From Pseudomonadota bacterium (GTDB lineage Bacteria > Pseudomonadota > Alphaproteobacteria > Rhizobiales > Beijerinckiaceae): a stretch of 16,241 bases of DNA. Location of the stretch: assembly GCA_023423995.1 (NCBI GenBank), contig JAFAEL010000049.1:1-16241 (forward strand). Direction: 5' to 3'. Position numbers and translations under genes: made by a program. Below are positions 1 to 6,883 of the stretch, one piece after another. Position 1 is the stretch's first letter; the number at the start of each line of letters is the position of its first letter. Below the pieces are notes generated by a model. The model ran no database searches, had not been told where the DNA came from, and worked only from the letters and a program-made list of their open reading frames with translations.

Positions 1-539
1 TGGCGGCCCAGGCTCTTCCCCGTGATGCGGTTCTTCCGCTGCCGGAAGGCTACGACGCCCGCCGGCCGGCGCTCATGCTGGCGGCGTTGCGCGCGACGCA
101 GCTCGCCGGGGCCATGCAGCGGGTGCTCTCGCTCGCGATCGACTACGCCAATACGCGCGTCCAGTTCGGGCGCCCGATCGGGCGCTTCCAGGCGGTGCAG
201 TACCTCTTGGCGGAAGCGGCCGGGCACGTTGCGGCGGCCTCCGCGGCGGCGGATGGCGCTGCGAGCCACCTCGACGATCCGGACACGGACGCCTTGGAAC
301 TCGCGACCGCTGCCGCGAAGTCGCGGGCGGGTGAGGCCGCGACGCGTGTCGCCGCCATCGCCCACCAGGTCTTCGGAGCCATCGGCTTCACCCGCGAGCA
401 CGAGCTTCACCTCGCGACGCGGCGCATGTGGGCCTGGCGCGAGGAGGCCGGCGACGAGGCGTTCTGGAACGAGCGTCTCGGCGCGATCGCCCGCGGGGCC
501 GGCAGCGTCCGGCTCTGGGAGCGTCTGACGGCCCTCTGA
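1..539 (+). CDS. Acyl-CoA dehydrogenase, C-terminal part (5' truncated by window edge)
   Basis: The reading frame is open from the left edge (first full codon at position 3) and stops with TGA at 537-539, so only about 178 C-terminal residues are present. It is the helical C-terminal domain of an FAD-dependent acyl-CoA dehydrogenase, which would introduce a double bond into an acyl-CoA. Support comes from the DYANTRVQFGRPIGRFQAVQ stretch, which is the family's usual 'R.QFG.PI..FQ' segment, and from GAIGFTREHELHLATRR near the end, matching the 'G.GyT.EH.LHL..RR' signature common in CaiA/FadE-type dehydrogenases. The classic YEGT motif carrying the catalytic Glu of short-chain enzymes is not seen, as in subunits of heteromeric or divergent dehydrogenases. 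The next gene starts 32 nt downstream, so this is the first visible gene of the catabolic run. The family call is firm; the substrate is unknown. Confidence 0.9.
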   Translation, partial: AAQALPRDAVLPLPEGYDARRPALMLAALRATQLAGAMQRVLSLAIDYANTRVQFGRPIGRFQAVQYLLAEAAGHVAAASAAADGAASHLDDPDTDALELATAAAKSRAGEAATRVAAIAHQVFGAIGFTREHELHLATRRMWAWREEAGDEAFWNERLGAIARGAGSVRLWERLTAL

Positions 540-560
540 GCAAGCAATACGGACATTCGG

Positions 561-566
561 GAGGAG
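561..566 (+). promoter_or_regulatory. Ribosome binding site of the flavin oxidoreductase gene
   Basis: GAGGAG lies five nt before the ATG at 572 and decides this start. The frame is open back to 428, but that region overlaps the dehydrogenase gene and has no comparable site. Confidence 0.6.
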
Positions 567-571
567 ATTCG

Positions 572-1768
572 ATGAGCCTGGCACAGCAGCATTCCGCCGC
601 GCAGCCGCCTGAGGAAGCGGCCGCGCCGCTGCTCTTCACGCCCCTGCAGCTGCGGGGCCTGACGCTGAAGAACCGGGTGATGCTGTCGCCGATGGCGATC
701 TACGGGGCCAAGGACGGCTTCACGAGCGACCTTCACCTCATCCACTACGGACGCTTCGCGCTCGGCGGCGTCGGGCTCATCTTCGTCGAGAACACGGCCG
801 TGACGGACGAGGGGCGCATCACCCATGGCTGCCCGGGCCTCTGGCGGGACGAGCAGGCGGAGAACCTGAAGCGCATCACGGCCTTTGCGCATGAATGCGG
901 CGCGGCGGTCGGCATCCAGCTCAGCCATTGCGGCCGCAAGGGCTCGTCGCAGCGGCCCTGGCATGGCGGCATGCCGCTCGGCGAAGCCGACCGCGCCGCC
1001 CGCGAAGAGCTCTCCTGGCCGATCCGTGCCTCCTCGTCGGAGCCGTTCGATTCCGGTTGGCCGTCCCCCAAGGAACTGACCGTCGCGGAGATCGACGAAC
1101 TGGTCGAGGATTACCGCCGCGCCACGATCCGGGCGCGCGACGCCGGGTTCGACGTCGTGGAGATGCACTGCGCCCACGGCTACCTGCTGCACTCCTTTCT
1201 GTCGCCGCTCGCCAATACCCGGACCGACGATTACGGCGGCTCGCTCGAGAACCGCATGCGGCTGCCGCTGCGCATCGCCGCCGCAATGCGGGCGGAATGG
1301 CCCGAGGATCGTCCGATCTTCACGCGCATCTCGTCCGTGGACGGCATCAATGTGGGCTGGTCGATCGACGACTCGGTTGCGTTCGCCCGTGAGCTCAAGG
1401 CGGTCGGCGTCGACGTGATCGACTGCTCCTCGGGCGGCATGAAGCTGCCGCGCGGCCAGTCGCTCGTCTCCCGCACGCGCGGCTTCCAGGTGCCCTTCGC
1501 CGGCCGCATCCGGCGCGAGGTCGAGATCCCTACCGTGGCGGTCGGGCTGATCCGCGACGCGGAATATGCCGAATCCGTTCTCGCCGAGGGCGATGCCGAC
1601 CTGATCGCGATCGGCCGCGAGGCGCTGTTCAACCCGAACTGGGCGGTCGGCGCGGCGCTGGAGCTGAAGGGCGGCAGCGGCTGGGAGGACTGGCAGGAGC
1701 GCTACGGCTGGTGGCTGGAGCGGCGCTCGATCCAGCAGGGCGACGTGTTCGGCCGCAAGGCCGGCTGA
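572..1768 (+). CDS. NADH:flavin oxidoreductase, Old Yellow Enzyme family (YqjM-like)
   Basis: A 398-residue FMN-binding TIM barrel expected to reduce an activated C=C bond (enone, enal or unsaturated thioester) with NAD(P)H. The N-terminal FTPLQLRGLTLKNRVMLSPM is the family opening. H199 and H202 in MHCAHGYLLH correspond to the substrate-orienting His pair (H164/H167 in YqjM), and the LSPLANTRTDDYGGSLENR stretch follows as in the family. Y44 corresponds to YqjM Tyr28. The flavin-tuning Cys26 of YqjM aligns with Ala42 (SPMAIY instead of SPMCMY), which should shift flavin potential. Length is normal for a stand-alone YqjM-class protein. Similar domains also form the C-terminal half of 2-aminobenzoyl-CoA monooxygenase/reductase, which fits a CoA-thioester operon. 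The next gene starts 15 nt downstream. Family confidence is high; substrate is unknown. Confidence 0.93.
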   Translation: MSLAQQHSAAQPPEEAAAPLLFTPLQLRGLTLKNRVMLSPMAIYGAKDGFTSDLHLIHYGRFALGGVGLIFVENTAVTDEGRITHGCPGLWRDEQAENLKRITAFAHECGAAVGIQLSHCGRKGSSQRPWHGGMPLGEADRAAREELSWPIRASSSEPFDSGWPSPKELTVAEIDELVEDYRRATIRARDAGFDVVEMHCAHGYLLHSFLSPLANTRTDDYGGSLENRMRLPLRIAAAMRAEWPEDRPIFTRISSVDGINVGWSIDDSVAFARELKAVGVDVIDCSSGGMKLPRGQSLVSRTRGFQVPFAGRIRREVEIPTVAVGLIRDAEYAESVLAEGDADLIAIGREALFNPNWAVGAALELKGGSGWEDWQERYGWWLERRSIQQGDVFGRKAG

Positions 1769-1783
1769 CGCGTCTGCGCCGCG

Positions 1784-2572
1784 ATGAGCTCCTACGAGCA
1801 GATCACCTACGGCGTCGCCGACCGGGTCGCGACGGTCACGCTGAACCGTCCCGAGCGGATGAACGCCTGGACGGCCGTGATGGCCCGGGAGGTGCAGGAC
1901 GCCGTCGAGACGGCCGGCGCCGACCCGGAGATCCGGGCCATCGTCATCACGGGGGCGGGACGCGGCTTCTGCGCGGGAGCGGACGTTTCCGCCATCGATG
2001 CCGGCAAACCGCCGGCGCCCGTGCCTGACCGCGGCAGCGGCGACGACGACCAGCGCTACAGCTATCTGCGCACCTCGCCGAAGCCGATCATCGCGGCAAT
2101 CAACGGCGCGGTGGCGGGCGTCGGCCTCTGCATCGCGCTCTATTGCGACATCCGCTTCATTGCGGCCGGCGCCAAGGTCACGACAGCCTTCGCGCGTCGG
2201 GGCCTTGTGGCGGAGCACGGCATCGCCTGGCTCCTTCCGCGCCTCATCGGGCCGATGAACGCGGCCGATCTGCTCATGACCGCCCGCGTGATCCAGGCGG
2301 AGGAGGCGGACAGGCTGGGGCTCGCCCGCCTGCTGCCTGCGGAGGACTTCTCGGCTGCGGTGCACCGGTATGCGGCCGAACTCGCAAACCTCTCCTCGCC
2401 GCGCGCCGTCGGCATCATCAAGCGCCAGCTGCGCGAGGCCTGGAGCCAGCGCTTCGGCGAAGCCGTCCAGACGGCCGAGGCCGAGATCGAGCTATGCCGC
2501 GGCACGGAGGATTTCCGTGAGGGCGTCGCGCATTTCCTCGAGAAGCGCCCGCCCGCCTTCACGGGCCGCTGA
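1784..2572 (+). CDS. Enoyl-CoA hydratase/isomerase (crotonase) family protein 1, non-canonical active site
   Basis: A 262-residue crotonase-fold protein that should bind an acyl-CoA. Visible are VTLNRPERMNA (residues 18-28), the oxyanion-hole segment GFCAGAD (61-67), INGAVAGVGLCIALYCDIRF (106-125) and the LPRLIG helix start (151-156). Aligned by eye to rat mitochondrial hydratase, the two catalytic glutamates (E144 and E164) correspond to C116 and F136, so ordinary syn-hydration is unlikely. A different acid, E144 in LVAEHG, aligns with Asp145 of 4-chlorobenzoyl-CoA dehalogenase, a position also used by some enoyl-CoA isomerases. An isomerase, hydrolase or ring-cleaving role is therefore as likely as hydratase. 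The ATG at 1784 follows the previous stop by 15 nt with no clear Shine-Dalgarno, suggesting translational coupling. Confidence 0.92.
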   Translation: MSSYEQITYGVADRVATVTLNRPERMNAWTAVMAREVQDAVETAGADPEIRAIVITGAGRGFCAGADVSAIDAGKPPAPVPDRGSGDDDQRYSYLRTSPKPIIAAINGAVAGVGLCIALYCDIRFIAAGAKVTTAFARRGLVAEHGIAWLLPRLIGPMNAADLLMTARVIQAEEADRLGLARLLPAEDFSAAVHRYAAELANLSSPRAVGIIKRQLREAWSQRFGEAVQTAEAEIELCRGTEDFREGVAHFLEKRPPAFTGR

Positions 2573-2628
2573 CCAGCATCTGACTAGGCGGCGGATCCCG
2601 CACGAGCGCTCCCCGCCTGATGTGGAAA

Positions 2629-2635
2629 CAAGGAA
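2629..2635 (+). promoter_or_regulatory. Ribosome binding site of crotonase 2
   Basis: An AAGGAA core lies about eight nt before the ATG at 2643. It supports that start over the longer in-frame extension, which would overlap the end of crotonase 1. Confidence 0.5.
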
Positions 2636-2642
2636 CACTTTC

Positions 2643-3413
2643 ATGAGCGACGTCCTCGTCAGCACCTCCGGTTACGTCGGCATCGCCGAGATGAACCGGC
2701 CGCCGGACAACTTCTTCGACAAGGAGCTGATCGGGGCTCTCGCCGATGCTTTCGACGGCTTCGTCCAGCAAGGGATGCGGTCGATCCTCCTCTGCGCGGC
2801 CGGCAAGAACTTCTGCGCCGGCGCGAATTTCCGGAAGCCCGCCAGCGACACGGTCGGCGACTCGGAGGATCGCGGGACAGACCATCTCTACCGCCATGCC
2901 GTCCGGCTGTTCCGCTGCCCGATCCCGATCGTCGCGGCGGTCCAGGGAGCCGCGATCGGCGGCGGCCTCGGCGTCTCGATGGTGGGCGATTTCCGCGTCG
3001 CGTCCGAGCGCTCGCGCTTCTCGGCGAATTTCAACCGGCTTGGCTTCCATCCGGGCTTCGGGCTGAGCGTGACGCTGCCGCGCGTGCTCGGGCCGCAGAG
3101 ATCCGCGCTCCTGTTCTACACCGGACGCCGGATCACCGGCACGGAGGCGCATGAACTCGGCCTCGTCGACGCGCTGGCCCCGGACGAGCGGCTGCGCGAG
3201 ACCGCGCTGGAACTCGCGACCGAGATCTCGCAATCCTCCCCGCTGGCCGTGCAATCGACACGCGCCACGCTCCGCGGCGATCTCGCCGACCGGATCGCGG
3301 CCGCGACCGAGCACGAGCTCAAGGAGCAGGAGAAGCACTTCGCGACCGCCGATTTCCAGGAAGGCGTGAAGGCGATGGCCGAGCGGCGGATCCCGAATTT
3401 CCAGGGACGCTGA
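2643..3413 (+). CDS. Enoyl-CoA hydratase/isomerase (crotonase) family protein 2, non-canonical active site
   Basis: A 256-residue crotonase-fold protein, second of a tandem pair and clearly divergent from its neighbour. It shows the oxyanion-hole segment KNFCAGANF (residues 55-63), VAAVQGAAIGGGLGVSMVGDFRV (98-119) and RLGFHPGFGLSVTLPRVLG (132-150). Aligned by eye to rat hydratase, the two catalytic glutamates correspond to G110 and F130. The alternative acid position of 4-chlorobenzoyl-CoA dehalogenase is also empty (G138), although H136 is close. The reaction cannot be read from the sequence; an isomerase, a decarboxylase or a C-C hydrolase are all possible. The start is ATG 2643, chosen for its ribosome binding site and because the alignable N-terminus begins there. 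The gene lies 70 nt after crotonase 1 and 36 nt before the lactonase-like gene. Confidence 0.92.
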   Translation: MSDVLVSTSGYVGIAEMNRPPDNFFDKELIGALADAFDGFVQQGMRSILLCAAGKNFCAGANFRKPASDTVGDSEDRGTDHLYRHAVRLFRCPIPIVAAVQGAAIGGGLGVSMVGDFRVASERSRFSANFNRLGFHPGFGLSVTLPRVLGPQRSALLFYTGRRITGTEAHELGLVDALAPDERLRETALELATEISQSSPLAVQSTRATLRGDLADRIAAATEHELKEQEKHFATADFQEGVKAMAERRIPNFQGR

Positions 3414-3449
3414 AGCCCGCTCGGAGCGGCTTGGGGGGAGGGTGATCGA

Positions 3450-4208
3450 GTGAAGCTGTTCGTCTTCGATTGCGGTGCCGTGGGGCTGCCCTGCCGGGCG
3501 GTCCTGGACGGCGAGCCCGGCAACATCTCGGTGCCGGTGCCGTCCTTCCTCATCCAGCACCCACGGGGGAACGTCCTCTTCGATACGGGCCTGCATCGCG
3601 AGATGGCGGTGGATTCCGTCGGGCGTCTTGGGCCGCTTTCGCGGTTCATGACGATCGAGATGACGCCGGAGCAGCACATTCTGCGGTTACTCGCGACGGT
3701 CGGCATGGGACCGGGCGATATCGACCTCGTCGTCAACTCCCACCTGCACAACGACCATTGCGGTGGCAACGAAGCCTTCCCGGACGCGACGATCGTCGTA
3801 CAGCGGGCGGAGTGGGAAGCGGCCCATGATGCCGCGACGGCGGCGAAGTCCGGCTACGACCCGCGCGACATCGACCACGGACAGGAGCTTCGGCTGCTGG
3901 ACGGCGACACGGACCTGTTCGGCGACGGGAGCGTGCGGCTCCTGTCCACGCCCGGCCATACGCCCGGCCACCAGTCGATGCTGCTCGAGGCGGGCGGCCG
4001 CAGGCTGCTTCTCACGGCGGATGCCTGCTACCTGAAGCGGTCCATGGACGAGGTGAAGCTGCCGCGCATCCTGGCGGATGCGGCGAAGACCGAAGCCTCC
4101 CTGCGGCGGCTCCGCGAGATGCGCGAGGGGGGACTGGAGACGATCTACGGGCACGATCCGGAGCAATGGGCCGGGCTGCCGAAGGCGCCGGCCGCGATCT
4201 GGTCGTGA
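3450..4208 (+). CDS. Metallo-beta-lactamase-fold hydrolase, N-acyl homoserine lactonase-like (AiiA/AttM type)
   Basis: A 252-residue metallo-beta-lactamase-fold protein expected to hydrolyse a lactone or ester with two zinc ions. The metal motif is complete: SHLHNDHCGG gives H98, H100, D102 and H103; H170 lies in STPGHTPGH; D191 and Y194 in TADACYL; and H235 in YGHDP. This is the full H-x-H-x-D-H~H~D~H plus Tyr set of AHL lactonases, with spacing close to AiiA. No signal peptide is seen, so it is cytoplasmic. The start is GTG at 3450, behind a GGGGGGAGGG purine run (3433-3442) that ends about seven nt before it. Lying inside a CoA-thioester operon, it more probably opens a lactone or cleaves an ester intermediate than quenches quorum signals, but the sequence cannot decide. 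Glyoxalase-II-like thioesterase activity is a further option. Confidence 0.9.
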   Translation: MKLFVFDCGAVGLPCRAVLDGEPGNISVPVPSFLIQHPRGNVLFDTGLHREMAVDSVGRLGPLSRFMTIEMTPEQHILRLLATVGMGPGDIDLVVNSHLHNDHCGGNEAFPDATIVVQRAEWEAAHDAATAAKSGYDPRDIDHGQELRLLDGDTDLFGDGSVRLLSTPGHTPGHQSMLLEAGGRRLLLTADACYLKRSMDEVKLPRILADAAKTEASLRRLREMREGGLETIYGHDPEQWAGLPKAPAAIWS

Positions 4209-4235
4209 CGTCCCTTCATTGAACGAGAATACGGC

Positions 4236-5108
4236 ATGAAGATCTGGCACCAGGGCTTCGTCGATTTCGGCAAGACGCCCGTCTACCGGGCGTCCTTCGA
4301 GCGCCACCTCGCGGCCGTGATCCCGTCCGAGGCCACCGTCGTGCTGCACGGGCTGAAGCCCGGCACCTTCGGCGAGAGCTACACGCCCATCGAGGCGCTG
4401 GCCCATCCCTATATCGCGCGGCTCCTCGACAATCAGATCTGCGAGGCGGCGCTCACAGCGGAAGCGGCGGGCTATGATGCGGTGGCCATCAACTGCTTCT
4501 ACGACCCGGGGCTGCGGGAGGCGCGCACCCTCGTCGACATTCCAGTCGTCAGCCTCTTCGAGACCTGTCTCCTGACGGCCTGCTCGCTCGGAAAGTCCGT
4601 GGGCATGATCGCCCTCAACGAGGACCAGTGCGAGAAACACCGCGAACTCGCGGCGGCCTACGGAATGTCGGAGCGCCTCGCCGCGACGGTGCCGATGTCG
4701 CCGGGCATCGACGAGTACATGCTGGAGGCCGATGCCGAAGCCGCGCGACCGATCTTCGACGGCTTCCGACGGGCCTGCGAAACCCTGGTTGCGGCGGGCG
4801 CAGAGGTCATCGTACCCGGCGACGGCGTCCTCAACGACTTCGTCTGGCGGCACCGCCTGGATGCCGGCGGCGCGACCCTGATGGATGCGGCGGGCACGCT
4901 GATCCACCATGCCGCCTATCTGGTGGGCCTGCGGCGCTCGCTCGGGACCTCGATCAGCCGCTGCCGGCACTTTCCGCGTCCGCCGGCCGCGATGCTCGAC
5001 CATTTCCGGGCGCTGGACGGACGGCAGGGCGAAGCCGAGGCCGCCTATTCCGGCCGGGGAGAAGTGCGGCGGCAGGTGATCGGCGAGGACAAGGTCGTCG
5101 CCATCTGA
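4236..5108 (+). CDS. Aspartate/glutamate/hydantoin racemase superfamily protein with a single catalytic Cys
   Basis: A 290-residue protein of the Asp/Glu/hydantoin racemase superfamily. The first catalytic cysteine is present as C87 in INCFYDPGLREAR, which closely matches the hydantoin racemase 'CF.DPGL..AR' motif. The second, normally in a 'GC.G' turn after a beta strand, is replaced by D196 in EVIVPGDGVLN. Two-base racemisation needs both thiols, so a true racemase is doubtful. Single-Cys relatives include arylmalonate decarboxylase, which keeps the other cysteine, so a decarboxylase, isomerase or other carbanion reaction is possible. The ~50-residue C-terminal extension is arginine-rich and unassigned. 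The ATG at 4236 lies 27 nt after the lactonase-like gene and the N-terminus MKIWHQGF fits the first beta strand. Role in the operon is inferred only. Confidence 0.85.
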   Translation: MKIWHQGFVDFGKTPVYRASFERHLAAVIPSEATVVLHGLKPGTFGESYTPIEALAHPYIARLLDNQICEAALTAEAAGYDAVAINCFYDPGLREARTLVDIPVVSLFETCLLTACSLGKSVGMIALNEDQCEKHRELAAAYGMSERLAATVPMSPGIDEYMLEADAEAARPIFDGFRRACETLVAAGAEVIVPGDGVLNDFVWRHRLDAGGATLMDAAGTLIHHAAYLVGLRRSLGTSISRCRHFPRPPAAMLDHFRALDGRQGEAEAAYSGRGEVRRQVIGEDKVVAI

Positions 5109-5190
5109 ACGCGCTTCCGCTTGTCGCGGGCCGGACGGGCAGGCACTGTCGCGGCCGTTCGACGGCGGATGCGGGCGAGGGCAGGGCAGG

Positions 5191-5697
5191 ATGAGCGTGG
5201 GTTCACAGGAAGCAGCCGATCGCCTTGCCGGCTTGGCGGAGCGGGTTGGGGCGCGCCTCGTCGAGCGCGGCGAGACCGTCGCGGTCGCCGAATCCTCGGC
5301 GGGCGGGCTGATTGCCGCCGCGCTGCTGGCCGTGCCTGGAGCATCGCGCTTCTTCCTGGGCGGCGCGGTGGTCTACACCGTGAACGCCCGCGAGGGGCTG
5401 CTCGGCATCTCGGCCGAGGACATGACGGGGCTGCGCTCGTCGTCGGAGCCCTACGCGCAATTGCTGGCCTCCCGCGTGCAGGCCCGCCTCGGCGCAACCT
5501 GGGGGCTGGCAGAGACCGGGGCTGCCGGTCCTGCCGGCAATCGGTACGGCGATCCGGCAGGCCATAGCTGCATGGCCGTGGCCGGCCCTCGCTCTTCCGT
5601 TGCGACGCTCCGGACGGGCCATGCCGACCGGGCCGCCAACATGCAGGCCTTCGCGGCAGCGGCGCTCGAGCAGCTTGCCGCGGCGCTGGACGGATAG
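5191..5697 (+). CDS. CinA C-terminal-domain family protein (nicotinamide-nucleotide amidase-like)
   Basis: A 168-residue stand-alone CinA C-terminal domain. Classical members (PncC) deamidate nicotinamide mononucleotide. The family core is visible as AVAESSAGGLIAAALLAVPG (residues 31-50), FLGGAVVYTVNAR (55-67) and ETGAAGP (108-114). Compared with the usual AESCTGG and 'Y.N..K' motifs, it has AESSAGG and R67 where a conserved Lys is expected, so activity on NMN is uncertain. The ATG at 5191 is preceded by a weak AGGGCAGG. The gene lies 82 nt after the racemase-like gene and is the last + strand gene of the block. It ends 17 nt from the convergent SURF1 stop, too short for a conventional independent terminator. 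It may be an operon member or simply an adjacent gene. Confidence 0.85.
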   Translation: MSVGSQEAADRLAGLAERVGARLVERGETVAVAESSAGGLIAAALLAVPGASRFFLGGAVVYTVNAREGLLGISAEDMTGLRSSSEPYAQLLASRVQARLGATWGLAETGAAGPAGNRYGDPAGHSCMAVAGPRSSVATLRTGHADRAANMQAFAAAALEQLAAALDG

Positions 5698-5714
5698 GCG
5701 GGCTCCTCGCCGCC

Positions 5715-6461
5715 TCACGCCTCCCGCAGGCGGGGGCGAAGGCGTCCGTTTCGCAGGACGTCGAGATTCACGAAGATCGCGGCGGCCGCGCTCATCAGCG
5801 CAAGCACGCTCCAGGTGATCGCGTAGACGAGATGGTTGTTGTTGAAGGACAGCACCGTCAGCCCCGCGACGGGCAGCCCCGTCACGCCCGGCACGCGCTG
5901 GGCGTCGATGAAGAAGGGCGCGACCTGCTTCAGGCCGCGCGAGGCCGCGATCGCGGCAACATCCCGTGAGAACCAGCGATCGGCGGCGGGGTCGTTCGAG
6001 CGCAGGAAGCCGCCACCCGGCTCGGGCAGGCGCAGCAATCCCGTAACGGCCACTTCCCCTTCATCCGTCGGGCGCCAGGAGGCGGGGTCGCGCTTCTCCG
6101 TCGGCACGAAGCCGCGGTTGACGAGGACGGTGGTGCCGTCGTCCCGGACCAGCGGCGTGAGCACCCAGAAGCCGCCGCCGAGCTCGGTCAGGGCCTGCAC
6201 GAGGGCCGAGCGATCCTGCAGCCAGCGCCCGGTGACGGTCACGCGGCGGTACTCGTCCGATGCCGCCGAGACGTCGGGCCAGCTCTCGGGGCCGGGCGCG
6301 GCGGTCGGAGCCGCATGCACGCGCGCCTCGATGCGGGCGATCAGGTCGAGCTTCCAGGCGCGGCGGTGGACCTGCCACACGGCGAGGGAAACGAGCCCGG
6401 CCACGATCAGGATCGCGACCAGGTCGAACAGAAGGAGCGCGGCCAGGCGCCTGCCGGTCAA
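5715..6461 (-). CDS. SURF1-family cytochrome oxidase assembly protein
   Basis: A 248-residue SURF1 protein, an inner-membrane chaperone that presents haem A to haem-copper oxidase subunit I. It has the two-helix topology: TM1 at about residues 8-29, a periplasmic domain with the VNRGFVP motif (114-120), and TM2 at about 211-232 preceded by the family hallmark FNNNHLVYAITW. H210 is in the region of the conserved haem-ligating His. The start is TTG at 6461, overlapping the cyoD stop in the four-base TTGA, so translation is probably coupled to cyoD; no better start exists before TM1. Paracoccus denitrificans has a SURF1 (Surf1q) dedicated to its ba3 quinol oxidase, a direct precedent for this context. 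Confidence 0.92.
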   Translation of the reverse strand: MTGRRLAALLLFDLVAILIVAGLVSLAVWQVHRRAWKLDLIARIEARVHAAPTAAPGPESWPDVSAASDEYRRVTVTGRWLQDRSALVQALTELGGGFWVLTPLVRDDGTTVLVNRGFVPTEKRDPASWRPTDEGEVAVTGLLRLPEPGGGFLRSNDPAADRWFSRDVAAIAASRGLKQVAPFFIDAQRVPGVTGLPVAGLTVLSFNNNHLVYAITWSVLALMSAAAAIFVNLDVLRNGRLRPRLREA

Positions 6462-6883
6462 GGCTTCGTCAGCGCCTCGTGCGGCGCCATCGGCATCATG
6501 TTCTGGTCCATGTGGTACATGACCCAGATCGAGCCGGCCAAGGTGATCACGACGAGCGTGAGCGTGAAGACGAGGGCCATGAAGGTCCAGCCGCCCTCCG
6601 ACTTCGTGTTCATGTGCAGGAAGTAGATCATGTGGACCACGATCTGCACGGCCGCGAAGGCCATGATGACGATGCTCGTCGTAAGCGTGCTGTCGAGCAC
6701 GTTGCCCATCACGAGCCAGAACGGGATGGCCGTGAGGATCACGGACAGGACGAAGCCCGTGATGTAGCCCTTCAGGGTGCCGTGCGGGGCATGATCGTGC
6801 GGCTCGGCGGCATGCGCCGCCCCACCCCCGGCTCCTCCGCCGTCCGGCATCCGGTCGAGAGCGCCGCCTGCCGATGCGCTCAT
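6458..6883 (-). CDS. cyoD: Cytochrome o ubiquinol oxidase subunit IV (CyoD)
   Basis: A 141-residue small membrane subunit of the quinol oxidase, with three predicted helices after a Gly/His-rich N-terminal region (residues 1-35). Recognisable family segments are [23 protein letters not shown], the centre of helix 2 ending in [10 protein letters not shown], and the last helix ending in [14 protein letters not shown]. The start is ATG 6883, which overlaps the cyoC stop in ATGA and has GGGAG about nine nt upstream. A longer open frame to 6964 would overlap cyoC extensively and adds unrelated residues. At the 3' end it overlaps SURF1 by four bases. The function is structural support and assembly of the oxidase, known from E. 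coli. Confidence 0.95.
   Translation of the reverse strand: MSASAGGALDRMPDGGGAGGGAAHAAEPHDHAPHGTLKGYITGFVLSVILTAIPFWLVMGNVLDSTLTTSIVIMAFAAVQIVVHMIYFLHMNTKSEGGWTFMALVFTLTLVVITLAGSIWVMYHMDQNMMPMAPHEALTKP

Noticed and set aside
407..2365. 652-residue open frame on the - strand
   Set aside because: Antisense to the OYE and crotonase 1 genes. Its composition is Arg/Asp/Ala/Gly-rich, as expected for a mirror frame of GC-rich coding DNA, and no domain is recognisable.
3687..5003. 438-residue open frame on the - strand
   Set aside because: Mirror of the lactonase-like and racemase-like genes, both of which have clear family motifs on the + strand.
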